From NCBI GenBank assembly GCA_963170055.1, contig CAUJGJ010000371.1, positions 4,146,011-4,166,010 of the forward strand: a DNA stretch of 20,000 nt, given 5' to 3'. Under the pieces are notes generated by a model that was not told where the DNA came from, ran no database searches, and worked only from the letters and a program-made list of their open reading frames with translations. The DNA comes from Halisarca cf. caerulea (taxonomy: Eukaryota > Porifera > Demospongiae > Chondrillida > Halisarcidae). Both the position numbers and the translations under genes were made by a program. Positions 1 through 8,963 of the stretch are shown here, in pieces (positions within the stretch are counted from its first letter, which is position 1; each line of letters starts with the position of its first letter).

Positions 1-82
1 TACACATTACACACATTCTACACTTGTACATTAAATACTGTACATATGTAAGTACATACGTACGTACGTACGTACGTACATC

Positions 83-490
83 ATATCAAAACGCTACATA
101 CAAATAAATGTAGACAAATCTGTAAATGGGCCACAATTAAAAAAACTTCCAACACAGCTGCTGTGGGACTTCAGAGCACATACAGTATGTGAGAAAATTG
201 GCTTCACCTGGGAAGCCTCATTGGAAATCTTAAAATAGTGAAAATACCCTCTGTCCAATTTAGATACCTTACTGTATTATCCCCAACAGAGTAGCAGACA
301 AACTTTCAGCTTACGGAGCAAACTATGGATTAGTTTTAGCACACATTGAAAGCGCATCTGAAGCCAAACAAAACTCTTGTAAACAAACACATCATCGGGA
401 ATGACAACATATGGCTTCACCGAGGAATGTATGGTTACATGTATGGTTACATGTATACGATGTATGGTTACCTAGGTAACTATTGCTACC
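83..490. other. Unique AT-rich stretch, no gene recognised
   Basis: Non-repetitive sequence left of the TG tract. It may contain a further exon of the ERICH3-like gene, but nothing in it aligns convincingly with what I remember of that protein. Confidence 0.4.
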
Positions 491-508
491 TGTGTGCGTG
501 TGTGTGTG

Positions 509-566
<58 letters not shown>

Positions 567-600
567 GTGTGTACATGTGTGTGTGACTTTGCATGTGTGT
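491..600 (+). repeat. (TG)n microsatellite
   Basis: TG run of about 100 bp with rare C or TT interruptions. Confidence 0.95.
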
Positions 601-860
601 GCCGCACACACAAGCACTTTACACCCAAAAGTGTACCAGCATGTAAGCATTCATATGTGGAAAAATAGGTATTCACCATTTCCATGTGCAAATTGCACAT
701 ATGTATGTACACACACAATCTGAATAGCACAACAAATGAGTGGTAGTTATGCAGACAATAGAAACAAGTATTCGTTGACTTCGCAAAGCATTGTGTAGTG
801 CATAGTTCTTGAGGAAGGGCACATATTGGGTCAAAGGGAAGCAGGATAAAGAGCAATACG
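601..860. other. Unique stretch, no gene recognised
   Basis: Between a TG tract and an RTAY array. The minus strand has open frames without recognisable protein similarity. Confidence 0.4.
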
Positions 861-1017
861 TACATACGTACGTATGTATGTACGTATGTACATATGTTGT
901 TACAGTTTTTCCCCAGGAGTGTGCAAGGGCATATTGAAGGCCAAGCAACGGTTTTACATATGTACATGTGTACATACGTACGTACATGTATGCATGTATA
1001 GGCATATTATCTACAGC

Positions 1018-1195
1018 AGTATGTATGTACATATGTATGTACGTATGTACATATGTATGTACATACGTATGTACGTATGTACGTATGTATGTATGTACGT
1101 ATATACGTATGTATGTACGTATGTATGTATGTATGTATGTATGCATGTATGTACGTATGTACGTATCGTATGTACATTATGTACGTACGTACATA
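1018..1195. repeat. (RTAY)n array, mostly GTAT/GTAC
   Basis: About 44 near-consecutive tetranucleotides in one phase, with one-base slips near 1167. It is strongly biased to GTAT on the plus strand, so the array reads mainly TpG at the step where GTAC would have CpG. Confidence 0.9.
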
Positions 1196-1342
1196 AATCA
1201 GAAGAAAGGAAAAAGTGCTAAATGGTGGGCATATGTTGAGATATGTACATACATACGTACATACATACATGTACGTACGTACGTATGTACATACCTGTGT
1301 AAGAACACTGCAATGCTAAGAACCAGAATATAACGACTACAT

Positions 1343-1400
<58 letters not shown>

Positions 1401-1401
1401 C

Positions 1402-1434
<33 letters not shown>
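1343..1434 (+). repeat. (CA)n microsatellite
   Basis: CA run with two AAC interruptions. It starts 47 bp to the left of ERICH3-like exon 4 (downstream of it in gene direction). Confidence 0.95.
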
Positions 1435-1480
1435 ATGCATAGAGCTTTATCAAGCCCTTTGCACATGTGTACATATAAAC

Positions 1481-1552
1481 CTTTATTCTCTCAACTCTTT
1501 CCATCTTTGACAAGTGATCCAACTTTTGTCTTAACTGGATGGTTCGCTGTCT
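1481..1552 (-). CDS. ERICH3-like: ERICH3-like exon 4
   Basis: A 72-nt exon, RQRTIQLRQKLDHL then SKMERVERIK, continuing the charged helix of exon 3. The acceptor is good: a T-rich tract followed by GCAG (AG at 1554-1553). The donor would be GTTTAT (1480-1475), which is weak, so the 3' limit is less certain than the rest. The vertebrate counterpart has a helix ending in KERIQRFKGE at the same place. Confidence 0.7.
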
Positions 1553-1656
1553 CTGCATGTAAAACAAATGCAAAAAAAGGAATTTTAACAGAAATGTAAT
1601 GACATAGAATGGTAAGAATTCAAACAGGCACATATGTATGTACGTACATATGTACA

Positions 1657-1702
<46 letters not shown>

Positions 1703-4700
1703 ACACACACACACACACATACTGTATGTATGTACGTACAAATATGCGCACACACCAGTAATGACACAACACCCACAAATGTATGTACATGAGAAGGTGT
1801 GCATAAAGAATTAGTAAGCTCATAAAAACAGATACAGTAATTATAAATTAGAACTGATAGTTTAGTCTGAAACACCTACCACAGGATCAATAGTGATAAT
1901 TGGCTCATTGATGTATTGAAGGATTATTAATCAGAGAGAAGAAATTTACACTAAGCAGCCAATTTATTGACATTGTGTGGTTGAATTAAGACACATACAA
2001 TTCCCAAATATCAATAGAGCAAATTGTGATGTCTAGTACAAATCAATTTGTACTAGAAGACATTGAGCTTCTATTTCCATATTGTGTTAATTGTTTCTTG
2101 TGAGTAATGAAAACAACAAAATTCAATACTTGAGTACATGTTCCAAGATATACTGTACGTACATATAATATATATACACGGCATACATACATACATTGTA
2201 TGCATGTATGTACGTACATACATACGTATGTGCACATACGTACATATGTGCACATACGTATGTATGTGCACATACGTATGCGTGTGTGTGTGTGTACGTG
2301 CATATGTACATACGTATAATAAAATACTCTTGTGGAGATGTACTGTACGTACAGACATACAGTACGTACGTAGGTACTGTAATGCAAGACATACGTACGT
2401 ACATGCGTACATACGTATGTATGTCAGAATACTTCACTAATCTCTACCACACACATGTACGTATGTATGCACATACGCATGTACGTACATACATATCGGT
2501 ATGCACGTACGTACTGTATGTGTTTGTACGTACGTGAAGTGCATGTGTGATGCACATACATACGTATGTACACATTATAGGGCATATACACAACTGGGTT
2601 CAAGGTGGGGTTTCCCTATGCTTTGGTGAGACATTTCACATTCCAACTATTACAATTTGTTCTCCCTAAGTTGTCCTACCCAGCACAAAGCTACATACGT
2701 ATGTACATGCATACGTACATACGTACATACGTACACATATACGTACATACGTACGTACATATGTACATACATTCTGCAGACCTGAACAGAGATGTCTACA
2801 CTATTCTCTCCAAAGTACACATTTTCCCTTTTACAAGTAAGTTCTCCATTCGTGTAGTGATACAAAGTATTGTGTGCATATGTATGTACATATGTATCTA
2901 CGTACAAAAGTGCACATATGCTAAAACACAGAAAAGGCGGTATCATCATGTGTATTCAATATTCGTCATGTTCATACATATGTACGTATGTACATACACA
3001 CATTGAAACCAGTCTGACGGACCACCTGCATACAAGCAGCGTAAGGGCTAGGGAACATACATACATATATGTGTGCGTATGTTGGTTGGACCAATGTCCC
3101 ACGTACATACGTACGTACGTAGCAAAATCATTTTGAATTAGACAATTTTCCTTTAGTTCAGACACTGTACTTTGCAGAAAAGTACACATACGTACGTATG
3201 TATGTGCCTTGGTACGTACACATTCATCATCTAGAGTTGTATCACTTTTTATACAGACATATTCAATATAGAAAGTATGATATTGCTTAGCAATAAAAAT
3301 GTACATAAATTTGTAGAACTAAGTGCAAATAATTAGGTAACACCAGTGTTATGTATACTATGTATGTACGTACATACACACGAAATGAACAGTTACATAC
3401 GTAGCTAGTAAATGATCAGCAAAATGTCTTCCCAAGTAATTTTGGGTCAGATAAAGAAAAATAATGCGAAATGGTTGGACAGTGTCTGAATGCTGATCAT
3501 TACATTCAACGCAGTATAAGGACCACCTGTCTATAGAGACTTCTGCAGGCTGGCCCATATGCCACCTCAGTGATATCAAAGTGCTGCTTTAAAGGACTAC
3601 CTGTCTACAGAGACCACTATTGTTCAGTGGTCCTTATAGACAGGTTTGACTGTATCATTCTGAATGCACACAGACAGCACACAGCGCTGCGAGATCTGGT
3701 TCATTTGTTACTGTCTTATCTGAAACCCTTGTTTGTCCAGCAGTCTCCGTGATATACAGTACGTACGTACGTACATACCTCTGCTCAAAAATAAGTACAT
3801 ACGTACAGACTGGTTTGTCCAACACCTGGTTCATTCTACACCTGGTATTTTTGACACTATTTCAACAAACAGATACTGTACAGTGTGATAAACCAGTCTC
3901 ATCGAATGCAATGTACAGATGGAATGTGCGTGCAAGCAACAACACAAGCACACAATGCCGTGCAATACACCTTGATGAACTTTATTAATGAAGTAATACG
4001 TAATAATTGCTAGTGTTAAATACATTAGGAACCGAATTACAGATAATGATAGTGGAAAATACAATGGACATTAACAGAAGTTTCGAAATTTAGGGAAGGA
4101 CGGCAAAAACCACGAGGAAAGGATCAACCATCAACTACTCATTTACACTGAAACAAACTTGAGGGAGTAAAGGAGAACTTGCTGGGATTGACTTCCCTTC
4201 AAGGTCTGGTACTTATTAGTCAAGTTTTACTGTACAGTAAAACCTGTCTATACCAACCACACAAGGGACCAAGTAATTGTAGTCTCTGCAGATGTGTAGG
4301 TGGTCCTTGTGGTCTACAAGGCATGGTTCACTTCATCTTATAATAAAAAAAATACAATGACATATGTACATATATACTGTACATACGTAACACAAACTGT
4401 TTTATACTGCTAGTAATAGTAATGTATGAATTACACACGGACGCACATACGTACATACGTACGTACATTTGAACTTGGTCAGTACATACAACGTGCCCAC
4501 AGTCTGATGCAGGGAAGCCAGTGTGGCTGTGTGTGCATATGTACAATGTCATATGCACATACGTACGTACGTACGTACGTACCTCCACCTCATCTGCCAT
4601 CTTGACAATGGCAGAGGCCCTTAGTTGCGAGATGGTCTTTGCCTGCTCTTTCTTGGCAGCTTGCATGCGAAAAGTGACCTCATCCACAATCTCACCTTCT

Positions 4701-7700
4701 TCGGTAATCTACGTATGTACGTATGAATAAATAAAGTCAGCTCATACGTACGTACGTATGTATATATAATACATGCTCAAATGACAAATATACATATATG
4801 TATATGTATGTACATATGTATGTACACATGTATGGAAAAAACATTACACACGTACATACATACGTACATACATAAGTAGTATTTATGTATATGAGCGGAT
4901 GCATGTACATGAATGCATGGAGTTTGTTTGCTGTAACAGATGAAAATGTATGCATACAAACTTGGACTTGGCAAATTGTTCTTTCTAAGCAGAAGTTCTT
5001 TACAACAGGGTTCTTTGTAAGTAGAGTCCACTGTATATACACCGCATAGCACTAAATTTTCAAGGAGCTTAACTTTCGCATTTTTCGAGGATGAATGCTG
5101 GAGCACACTGATGGCACGCTGTTTGGTACAGGTAGCAAGTCAGGTTATCTTATTCCACCTGGGGAACCATCAGCCATAAGCTACTTTAGTGGCTAGCAGC
5201 TGAAGGACAAACCTGTGAGATTCATTTCTGCGAATATCTCAAGAGTGGCCAACCACGAAAATTTAGTGCTATACAATATATATACAATACACACATATAT
5301 ATATATACAATATACAATATATATTATACGTACGTACATATGTGTATATACGTATAGAGAAAGTGTCTTGTGAGTTAAAGTACTACTCATGGGGTTAATC
5401 ATCAAATGATCGACTGTCCCAAATCCGGAAAGGTTCCTAACCAATGGCACACACTCATAATGGACAGTATGTGAGGTCAGCCAACCCCTAGTCTGGCCTT
5501 GAATTCACTACCTATCTTGTTAAGATGGCAGTCCTTTTAAGGGAAGAAGCAATTTCTCCACAGGGCTATGCTAAGGTGGTGTTTACCACTCAACACCAAA
5601 CAAGTACAGGTTATCTAACACCCTCATGAGGAACTGATGAGGGCAAATTGAACAATCAGTATGCATATTATGTATGTACGTATGTACAGTATATACGTAC
5701 GTACATATGTACGTATGTACATACGTACGTACATACATGACATGCATATGAAAGTACGTACGTACGTACAAACATATCATATGTACGTACATACGTATGC
5801 ATATACATACATGATACGTACATACGTCAGTACAATGCAAACATTAATAGCATTAAGTGACATTATTAGGTACATTAGGTATATCAATGCTGTAATTAAA
5901 TGTGCCCGTGTAGAGTAAACATCACTAAGCATGTCTCTTGTTGCAATATAACATTGCATACGCACGTTTGTGGAACATGAGAACATTGCCTCGGGGTTCT
6001 GAGGAGTGATAAACGAGGCTAAGTTCAATCTCTCATTTCTGCTTCGGAAGTGGTTGACAGCACCGCTAAGGCCCATCATCAGAAGTGGTCGACAGCACCG
6101 CTAAGGCCCATCATCAGAAGTGGTTGACAGCACCGCTAAGGCCCATCATCAGAAGTGGTTGACAGCACCGCTAAGGCCCATCATCAGAAGTGGTTGACAG
6201 CACCGCTAAGGCCCATCATCAGAAGTGGTTGACAGCACCGCTAAGGCCCATCATCAGAAGTGGTCGACAGCACAGCTAAGCCCTATCATCAGAAGTGGTT
6301 GACAGCACAGCTAAGCCCTACCATCAGCATCTCCAAAACACAGATACGTACGTACAGTACATCCCAATGGCTATACAAAAACAAACTCACAAGTATCGCA
6401 TCATCTGAAATAGGAACATGTACATAAGTATGTACATATGTATATTAGGAATAATGCTATGCACATATGTACATACGTACGTATGTACTATATTAGAGAT
6501 TTAAAGCTTTGTACATATCTACAGTCTTATATCCAACATTCCTTCAAGGGTTGTGTGGTTTAAGAGGGAGTACTGGGCAGTGGAGCCTCTATAATCCGAC
6601 ACTACGTGGCCAGCAAAGTAATGACTGATTACAGAAGTTGTTGGATTACAAAGCGACTGTTAACACACTTTACTATGGTGACTGTACCTGTGACTATATG
6701 CACAGTGGGCCCTCATTTATCCGACCACATCTGTCCCTCATAAAAAGTGTCAGATAAACCAGGTGTTGGATAAGTTAGGCTTGATAGTACGCAACTTCGA
6801 GATGATGGGGTTCACAGCAAAGTGTCAGATAAATGAGAATTTCTGATAAACCAGTTTCAGATAAAGGAAGTAAGTACGTAGGTGTGACTGTATACGTACA
6901 CGTACGTACCTACAGCCTGAGGGACCTTTGCAGGCCTGCAATTCATGGAGGGGGGGGGGGCAGCCTCCTCCTGTGCATGACCATTGCCACAGGTAAATTT
7001 ACCGATAACTGAAAATTACTAGCATACATACAGTATGTACTAAACGTGTACTCATTCAATGCCCTACATACGTATTTTCTATATGGGAAATTTCATAAAG
7101 AAAATTCTGATTTCAATTCCTACTATTACTATTTAATACGGTGAATGAAATTATGTCAAGCTAGTCAATACGGAACAGGTACTTGTATGAGTGGGGTCTG
7201 GGGACACCCATGTATGCAACAACTAGGAAAAAATCATTTCTTGACAATGAAGGGATTGAGCCTGACATAGGTAGCAGTTTTAGTAATGCAATTGAGATAG
7301 GAACCAAATGAGATTTGCAGATCAATAAGCTAGGAAACTGACTCGAAGGGGTACATACAATTGGACAAACTAACAATACCCATAATTGTCAAGGTTAACA
7401 CAACACGGATCACACCAACTTGAAGGGGGAACAACCCACTTCCATTTCGAAAGAATATATTTCATCTGCTTCAATTGAAATAGAAGGGTACATACGTATG
7501 TACATATATATGTACATACATACTTATGTATGTGTGTACATATATATGTATGCATGTACATACGTATGTACTTACGTACGTATAGGGGATAAATCTCATG
7601 AATCCACCACTGATTTAATGGATACTAAGATCATCACTATAGACAGACAAGAGATACTGGTCACTAAAGTGTCCAAAAATGGTGGTCTGAGATGAATACG

Positions 7701-8346
7701 TACCAAGTACTCATTGTACACCCTATACACACGTACAGTGAAAGTTACTTAGTATGTACCTGGAAGGGGACACAGAATCAGTACTTATTATCAGAGGTAC
7801 TTATTATCAGGGTTGGTTTATGTACATGAGGTATACACAGGGACAGAATGAGGAGTACTTACTATCCAGGAGTATGTACTAAACCAGGTACTTACTATCA
7901 GGGTTGGTTTATGTACATGAGGTATACATGGGGACAGAATGAGGAGTACTCACTATCCAGGAGTGTGTACTAACCCAGGTACTTACTAAGCAAGTCCCAC
8001 TGTACGTACGTACATATATGACTACGTATGTAGGAGAAGAAGCGCAGGGCCATGATTACATGTAGTAGATTGACTGATCACTTGACCATGTTTTACGCAT
8101 GTATGTACGTACGTACATAGGTGATCATTTTGTGTGTCTTCGGATAATCATTTGTTAACCCAACAAATACGTAAATACATACATACATTCTGTACGTGAT
8201 ATTCCTAACGGATGTCCACTGGTCCTGACAGAAATTCAAAATGACATACATACATATTATGGTAGAATAACAGTAAGTTGCACGTATATGCGCCCTACCA
8301 CCACTTACACAATGAGGTTGTTAGAAAAATAAGCAAACATCCACAC

Positions 8347-8400
<54 letters not shown>

Positions 8401-8651
8401 CAACACACACACGCAAACACAAAATCAAACAAAATGAAAGTGAACTGGTTCTAGAAAAGAGGCTTACCAGCCCCATCTCCCTTAAATGCCTCAGTTTCCT
8501 GGGATTGGAGAAGTATGTAGCAAGGTTCGTGTCTAGAAGACTATTGTATTTCTGTAGGGGCCTTGAATGGACAAAAATACATGTTACTAACTTCAAAGAG
8601 TTGCATCAAGCATGATCATTCCATAACTCACCCAGATGGAGAAGGAAACAT
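1481..8651 (-). CDS. ERICH3-like: ERICH3-like protein, N-terminal part (4 exons, runs off left edge)
   Basis: Four exons on the minus strand join without a frame break: 8651-8632, 8561-8468, 4708-4583 and 1552-1481 (20, 94, 126 and 72 nt; 104 codons). The start is ATG at 8651, followed by MFPSPSGPLQ, then KYNSLLDTNLATYF, RKLRHLREMGL, ITEEGEIVDE and a Lys/Gln/Glu-rich helical stretch ending MERVERIK. From memory, human ERICH3 (glutamate-rich protein 3) begins with the same layout: a short start, YNSL-D-LA-YF, a basic segment, GLIT, then a charged helix ending in KERIQRFK. ERICH3 is little characterised; the vertebrate protein is mainly Glu-rich beyond this region. The splice junctions fall exactly where the homology needs them (phases 2, 0, 0). 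The introns are 70, 3759 and 3030 bp, the two large ones packed with repeats. Downstream exons lie outside the window. Family assignment is fairly sure; function is not inferable here. Confidence 0.8.
1657..1720 (+). repeat. (CA)n microsatellite
   Basis: CA run of about 60 bp, flanked on both sides by (RTAY) units. Confidence 0.95.
1721..2153. other. Intron 3 sequence, nothing coding seen
   Basis: AT-rich, mostly unique DNA within the large third intron of the ERICH3-like gene; the only structure noted is the palindrome at 2032-2057. Confidence 0.5.
2032..2057. repeat. Perfect 12-bp palindrome
   Basis: TCTAGTACAAAT - CA - ATTTGTACTAGA. An isolated short hairpin in intron 3 of the ERICH3-like gene. 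Confidence 0.8.
2154..2575. repeat. (RTAY)n cluster
   Basis: Several arrays of GTAC/GTAT/ATAC with short TG runs and unique inserts. It includes GTGCACATAC variants in 2230-2280. It lies inside intron 3 of the ERICH3-like gene. Confidence 0.85.
2693..2772. repeat. (RTAY)n array
   Basis: Mixed ATAC/GTAC/GTAT units, about 20 in a row, within intron 3 of the ERICH3-like gene. Confidence 0.85.
3512..3654. mobile_element. Short inverted-repeat element (TACAGT...ACTGTA family)
   Basis: The left end CAGTATAAGGACCACCTGTC faces the right end GTCCTTATAGACAGG followed by TTTGACTGTA. The inner sequence repeats the GGACCACCTGTCTA phrase twice. The ends and the TA at the border suggest a non-autonomous Tc1/mariner/pogo-type element. 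No coding capacity. Confidence 0.6.
4208..4234. mobile_element. Solo right end of an inverted-repeat element
   Basis: GGTACTTATTAGTCAAGT then TTTACTGTA is close to the right end of the element at 7734-8004 (GGTACTTACTAAGCAAGT then CCCACTGTA). I could not find its left end upstream. Confidence 0.5.
4233..4321. mobile_element. Left part of an inverted-repeat element
   Basis: TACAGTAAAACCTGTCTATA matches the inverted right end of the 3512-3654 element (TACAGTCAAACCTGTCTATA). The body has AACCACACAAGGGACC and GGTGGTCCTTGTGG. No clear right end. Confidence 0.5.
4556..4582. repeat. (GTAC)n array touching the ERICH3-like exon 3 donor
   Basis: An almost pure run of ACGTACGT type. On the minus strand its first bases are the GTACGT donor of exon 3. 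Confidence 0.85.
4583..4708 (-). CDS. ERICH3-like: ERICH3-like exon 3
   Basis: A 126-nt, phase 0-0 exon encoding ITEEGEIVDEVTFRMQ, then AAKKEQAKTISQLRAS and AIVKMADEVE. Joining to exon 2 gives MGL-ITEEGEIV, in line with the GLITRSGRIL of vertebrate ERICH3. The acceptor AG (4710-4709) and the donor GTACGT (4582-4577) are both part of (RTAY)n tetranucleotide arrays that touch the exon on each side. Codon use and amino-acid mix are protein-like, unlike the surrounding repeat translations. Confidence 0.78.
4709..4727. repeat. (RTAY)n array touching the ERICH3-like exon 3 acceptor
   Basis: On the minus strand it reads ATACGTACATACGTAG, with the final AG acting as the acceptor of exon 3. Confidence 0.8.
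4742..4890. repeat. (RTAY)n arrays with TATA-rich centre
   Basis: GTAC/GTAT units around a TATATA section (4760-4810), then ATAC/GTAC units to about 4875. It lies at the 3' side of intron 2 of the ERICH3-like gene. Confidence 0.8.
5046..5272. mobile_element. 227-bp inverted-repeat element
   Basis: The perfect 16-bp ends ATAGCACTAAATTTTC (5046-5061) and GAAAATTTAGTGCTAT (5257-5272) enclose unique sequence. The ends resemble those of the 550-bp element at 17605-18154 (TATAGCGGGAAATTTTCG). No reading frame. Confidence 0.75.
5668..5830. repeat. (RTAY)n cluster
   Basis: GTAC/GTAT/ATAC units with interruptions such as ATGACATGCATATGAAA. Reading frames here encode only Tyr/Val/His/Thr repeats and are not genes. 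Confidence 0.85.
6044..6326. repeat. 35-bp minisatellite, about 8 copies
   Basis: Unit AGAAGTGGTTGACAGCACCG plus CTAAGGCCCATCATC. The first six copies are nearly identical (T/C change in GGTTGAC/GGTCGAC); the last two share CACAGCTAAGCCCTA. 35 is not divisible by 3, so frames do not stay open. Intron 2 of the ERICH3-like gene. Confidence 0.95.
6578..6686. mobile_element. Pogo-like short element 1
   Basis: It starts CAGTGGAGCCTCTATAATCC, the typical pogo/Tigger-type terminus (CAGTGRARCCTCTATAATCCG), and ends TATGGTGACTGTA. It is 17 bp before a second element of the same kind. Confidence 0.6.
6703..6892. mobile_element. Pogo-like short element 2
   Basis: It starts CAGTGGGCCCTCATTTATCC and ends GTAGGTGTGACTGTA. 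The interior has several copies of the CAGATAAACCAG / GATAAATGAG phrase. No coding capacity. Confidence 0.6.
6911..7487. other. Intron 2 sequence, nothing coding seen
   Basis: Unique sequence with a G homopolymer (about 11 G, 6950-6960). A 71-codon minus-strand frame (7376-7161) was examined and not recognised. Confidence 0.5.
7488..7585. repeat. (RTAY)n array
   Basis: About 24 units with two ATATAT patches. It is flanked by GTACAT on the left and TATAG on the right, so it resembles an intron, but the flanking frames do not join. Confidence 0.85.
7734..8004. mobile_element. 271-bp TIR element with 91-bp internal duplication
   Basis: The ends TACAGTGAAAGTTACTTAGT and ACTAAGCAAGTCCCACTGTA are inverted repeats of about 27 bp with a few mismatches. 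Inside, a block containing GGTTGGTTTATGTACATGAG occurs at 7811 and again at 7902 (period 91). The TA at both borders fits Tc1/mariner-type insertion. Confidence 0.8.
8341..8413 (+). repeat. (CA)n microsatellite
   Basis: CA run of about 70 bp with AGCA and CG interruptions, in intron 2 of the ERICH3-like gene about 55 bp past the exon 2 donor. Confidence 0.95.
8468..8561 (-). CDS. ERICH3-like: ERICH3-like exon 2
   Basis: The acceptor is the AG at 8563-8562, after a T-rich stretch. The exon encodes PLQKYNSLLDTNLATYF, then SNPRKLRHLREMGL, and ends in phase 0 at a GTAAGC donor (8467-8462). An alternative acceptor 10 bp further in (exon from 8551) would also read KYNSLL but would lose the match in phase to exon 1. 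Reading past the donor runs into the CA tract at 8341-8402, so the longer open frame there is not the protein. Confidence 0.8.
8632..8651 (-). CDS. ERICH3-like: ERICH3-like exon 1 (coding part)
   Basis: Only 20 coding nucleotides: ATG followed by codons for FPSPS and two bases of a Gly codon. The donor GTGAGT (8631-8626) follows directly. The exon is too small to be noticed as an ORF. It was placed because it supplies the missing start and the right phase for exon 2, giving MFPSPSGPLQKYNSL, which parallels the start of vertebrate ERICH3. The intron after it is 70 bp (8631-8562). Confidence 0.7.
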
Positions 8652-8756
8652 TTCTACACTGTGTTTACTTATTATATTCTTGGAAAATAAAGGCTTTTGC
8701 AATGTAACTAGTATAGATTCTGAAAAATGTAACAATTTATGAACGATTTATTTCAT

Positions 8757-8767
8757 CCGCCATCTTG
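8757..8767 (+). promoter_or_regulatory. YY1-like site
   Basis: CCGCCATCTTG matches the common YY1 core (GCCATCTTG, or AAGATGGC on the other strand). Such sites often lie just downstream of transcription starts. Here the minus orientation would suit a start for the ERICH3-like gene about 110-120 bp before its ATG. On the minus strand the site also contains an ATG that opens an 8-codon upstream reading frame. Confidence 0.45.
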
Positions 8768-8863
8768 CTGACTGATCGTTTCCATGGATATGACTTAAAC
8801 GCCCTGAGCGATAAGAGCTTCGTTTCCTTCCGCCTTTATACGCCCATCTGCCAAAAGTGACCT

Positions 8864-8869
8864 TATAAA
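8864..8869 (+). promoter_or_regulatory. TATA-like box of the RBM24/38-like gene
   Basis: TATAAA lies 95 bp before the ATG. A start 25-30 bp downstream would give a 5' UTR of about 70 bp without any upstream ATG. The surrounding CCTTATAAAG also differs by one base from a CArg box (CC(A/T)6GG). Confidence 0.4.
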
Positions 8870-8963
8870 GCAGCAGTCGATCGCTAGCCAGCTCATATCC
8901 TGCTCCTTTCGATTTTCGCCTAGTTTTCGCTTGAAGCACAAACTCCCTCTTCTCTGTTCGACA

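Larger units (their letters stand above)
40..8125. repeat. Dispersed field of (RTAY)n tetranucleotide arrays
   Basis: Dozens of arrays obey one rule, R-T-A-Y repeated in phase (GTAC, GTAT, ATAC, ATAT), rather than one exact unit. Besides the larger arrays listed separately, short ones occur near 50-80, 860-892, 960-1000, 1240-1292, 1629-1655, 2876-2906, 2976-3000, 3100-3121, 3181-3208, 3755-3778, 4445-4470, 5325-5355, 6340-6352, 6893-6910, 8000-8040 and 8099-8120. They fill the introns of the ERICH3-like gene and nearly vanish between 8.2 and 18.8 kb. Confidence 0.85.
8652..8963. promoter_or_regulatory. Probable shared divergent promoter
   Basis: The start codons of the ERICH3-like gene (minus, 8651) and the RBM24/38-like gene (plus, 8964) are 312 bp apart and face away from each other. 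The stretch is non-repetitive, and its half nearer the RBM gene has more CpG than the surroundings. It contains a YY1-like element, a TATA-like box and pyrimidine-rich sequence before the plus-strand ATG. No transcription start is visible directly. Confidence 0.6.

Noticed and set aside
208..253. Possible further ERICH3-like exon on the minus strand (RGYFHYFKISNEASQ before a GTGAAG donor)
   Set aside because: Only 15 residues with a weak likeness to a GYFGFV motif I remember from the vertebrate protein; the phase relative to exon 4 cannot be tested and the acceptor is poor.
346..723. Long frames of Cys-Val, His-Thr or Tyr-Val repeats, also at 11002-11458, 12846-13831 and 13755-14247
   Set aside because: They are translations of TG, CA or RTAY microsatellites, open in several frames and both strands at once.
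5777..6079. 100-codon minus-strand frame before the 35-bp minisatellite
   Set aside because: It starts in the minisatellite and ends in an RTAY array; the unique middle part matches no family I recognise.
7420..7695. Two exon-like pieces flanking the RTAY array at 7488-7585, as if the array were an intron
   Set aside because: Joining at GTACAT and TATAG gives an immediate stop, and the right piece resembles interior sequence of the short TIR elements.
8686..8691. AATAAA on the plus strand as a poly(A) signal
   Set aside because: No plus-strand gene precedes it; it lies just upstream (in minus-strand terms) of the ERICH3-like start.
8778..8796. RFX X-box-like sequence in the divergent promoter
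   Set aside because: Only the first half-site (GTTTCC) fits; the second half lacks the RRNRAC pattern at any allowed spacing.
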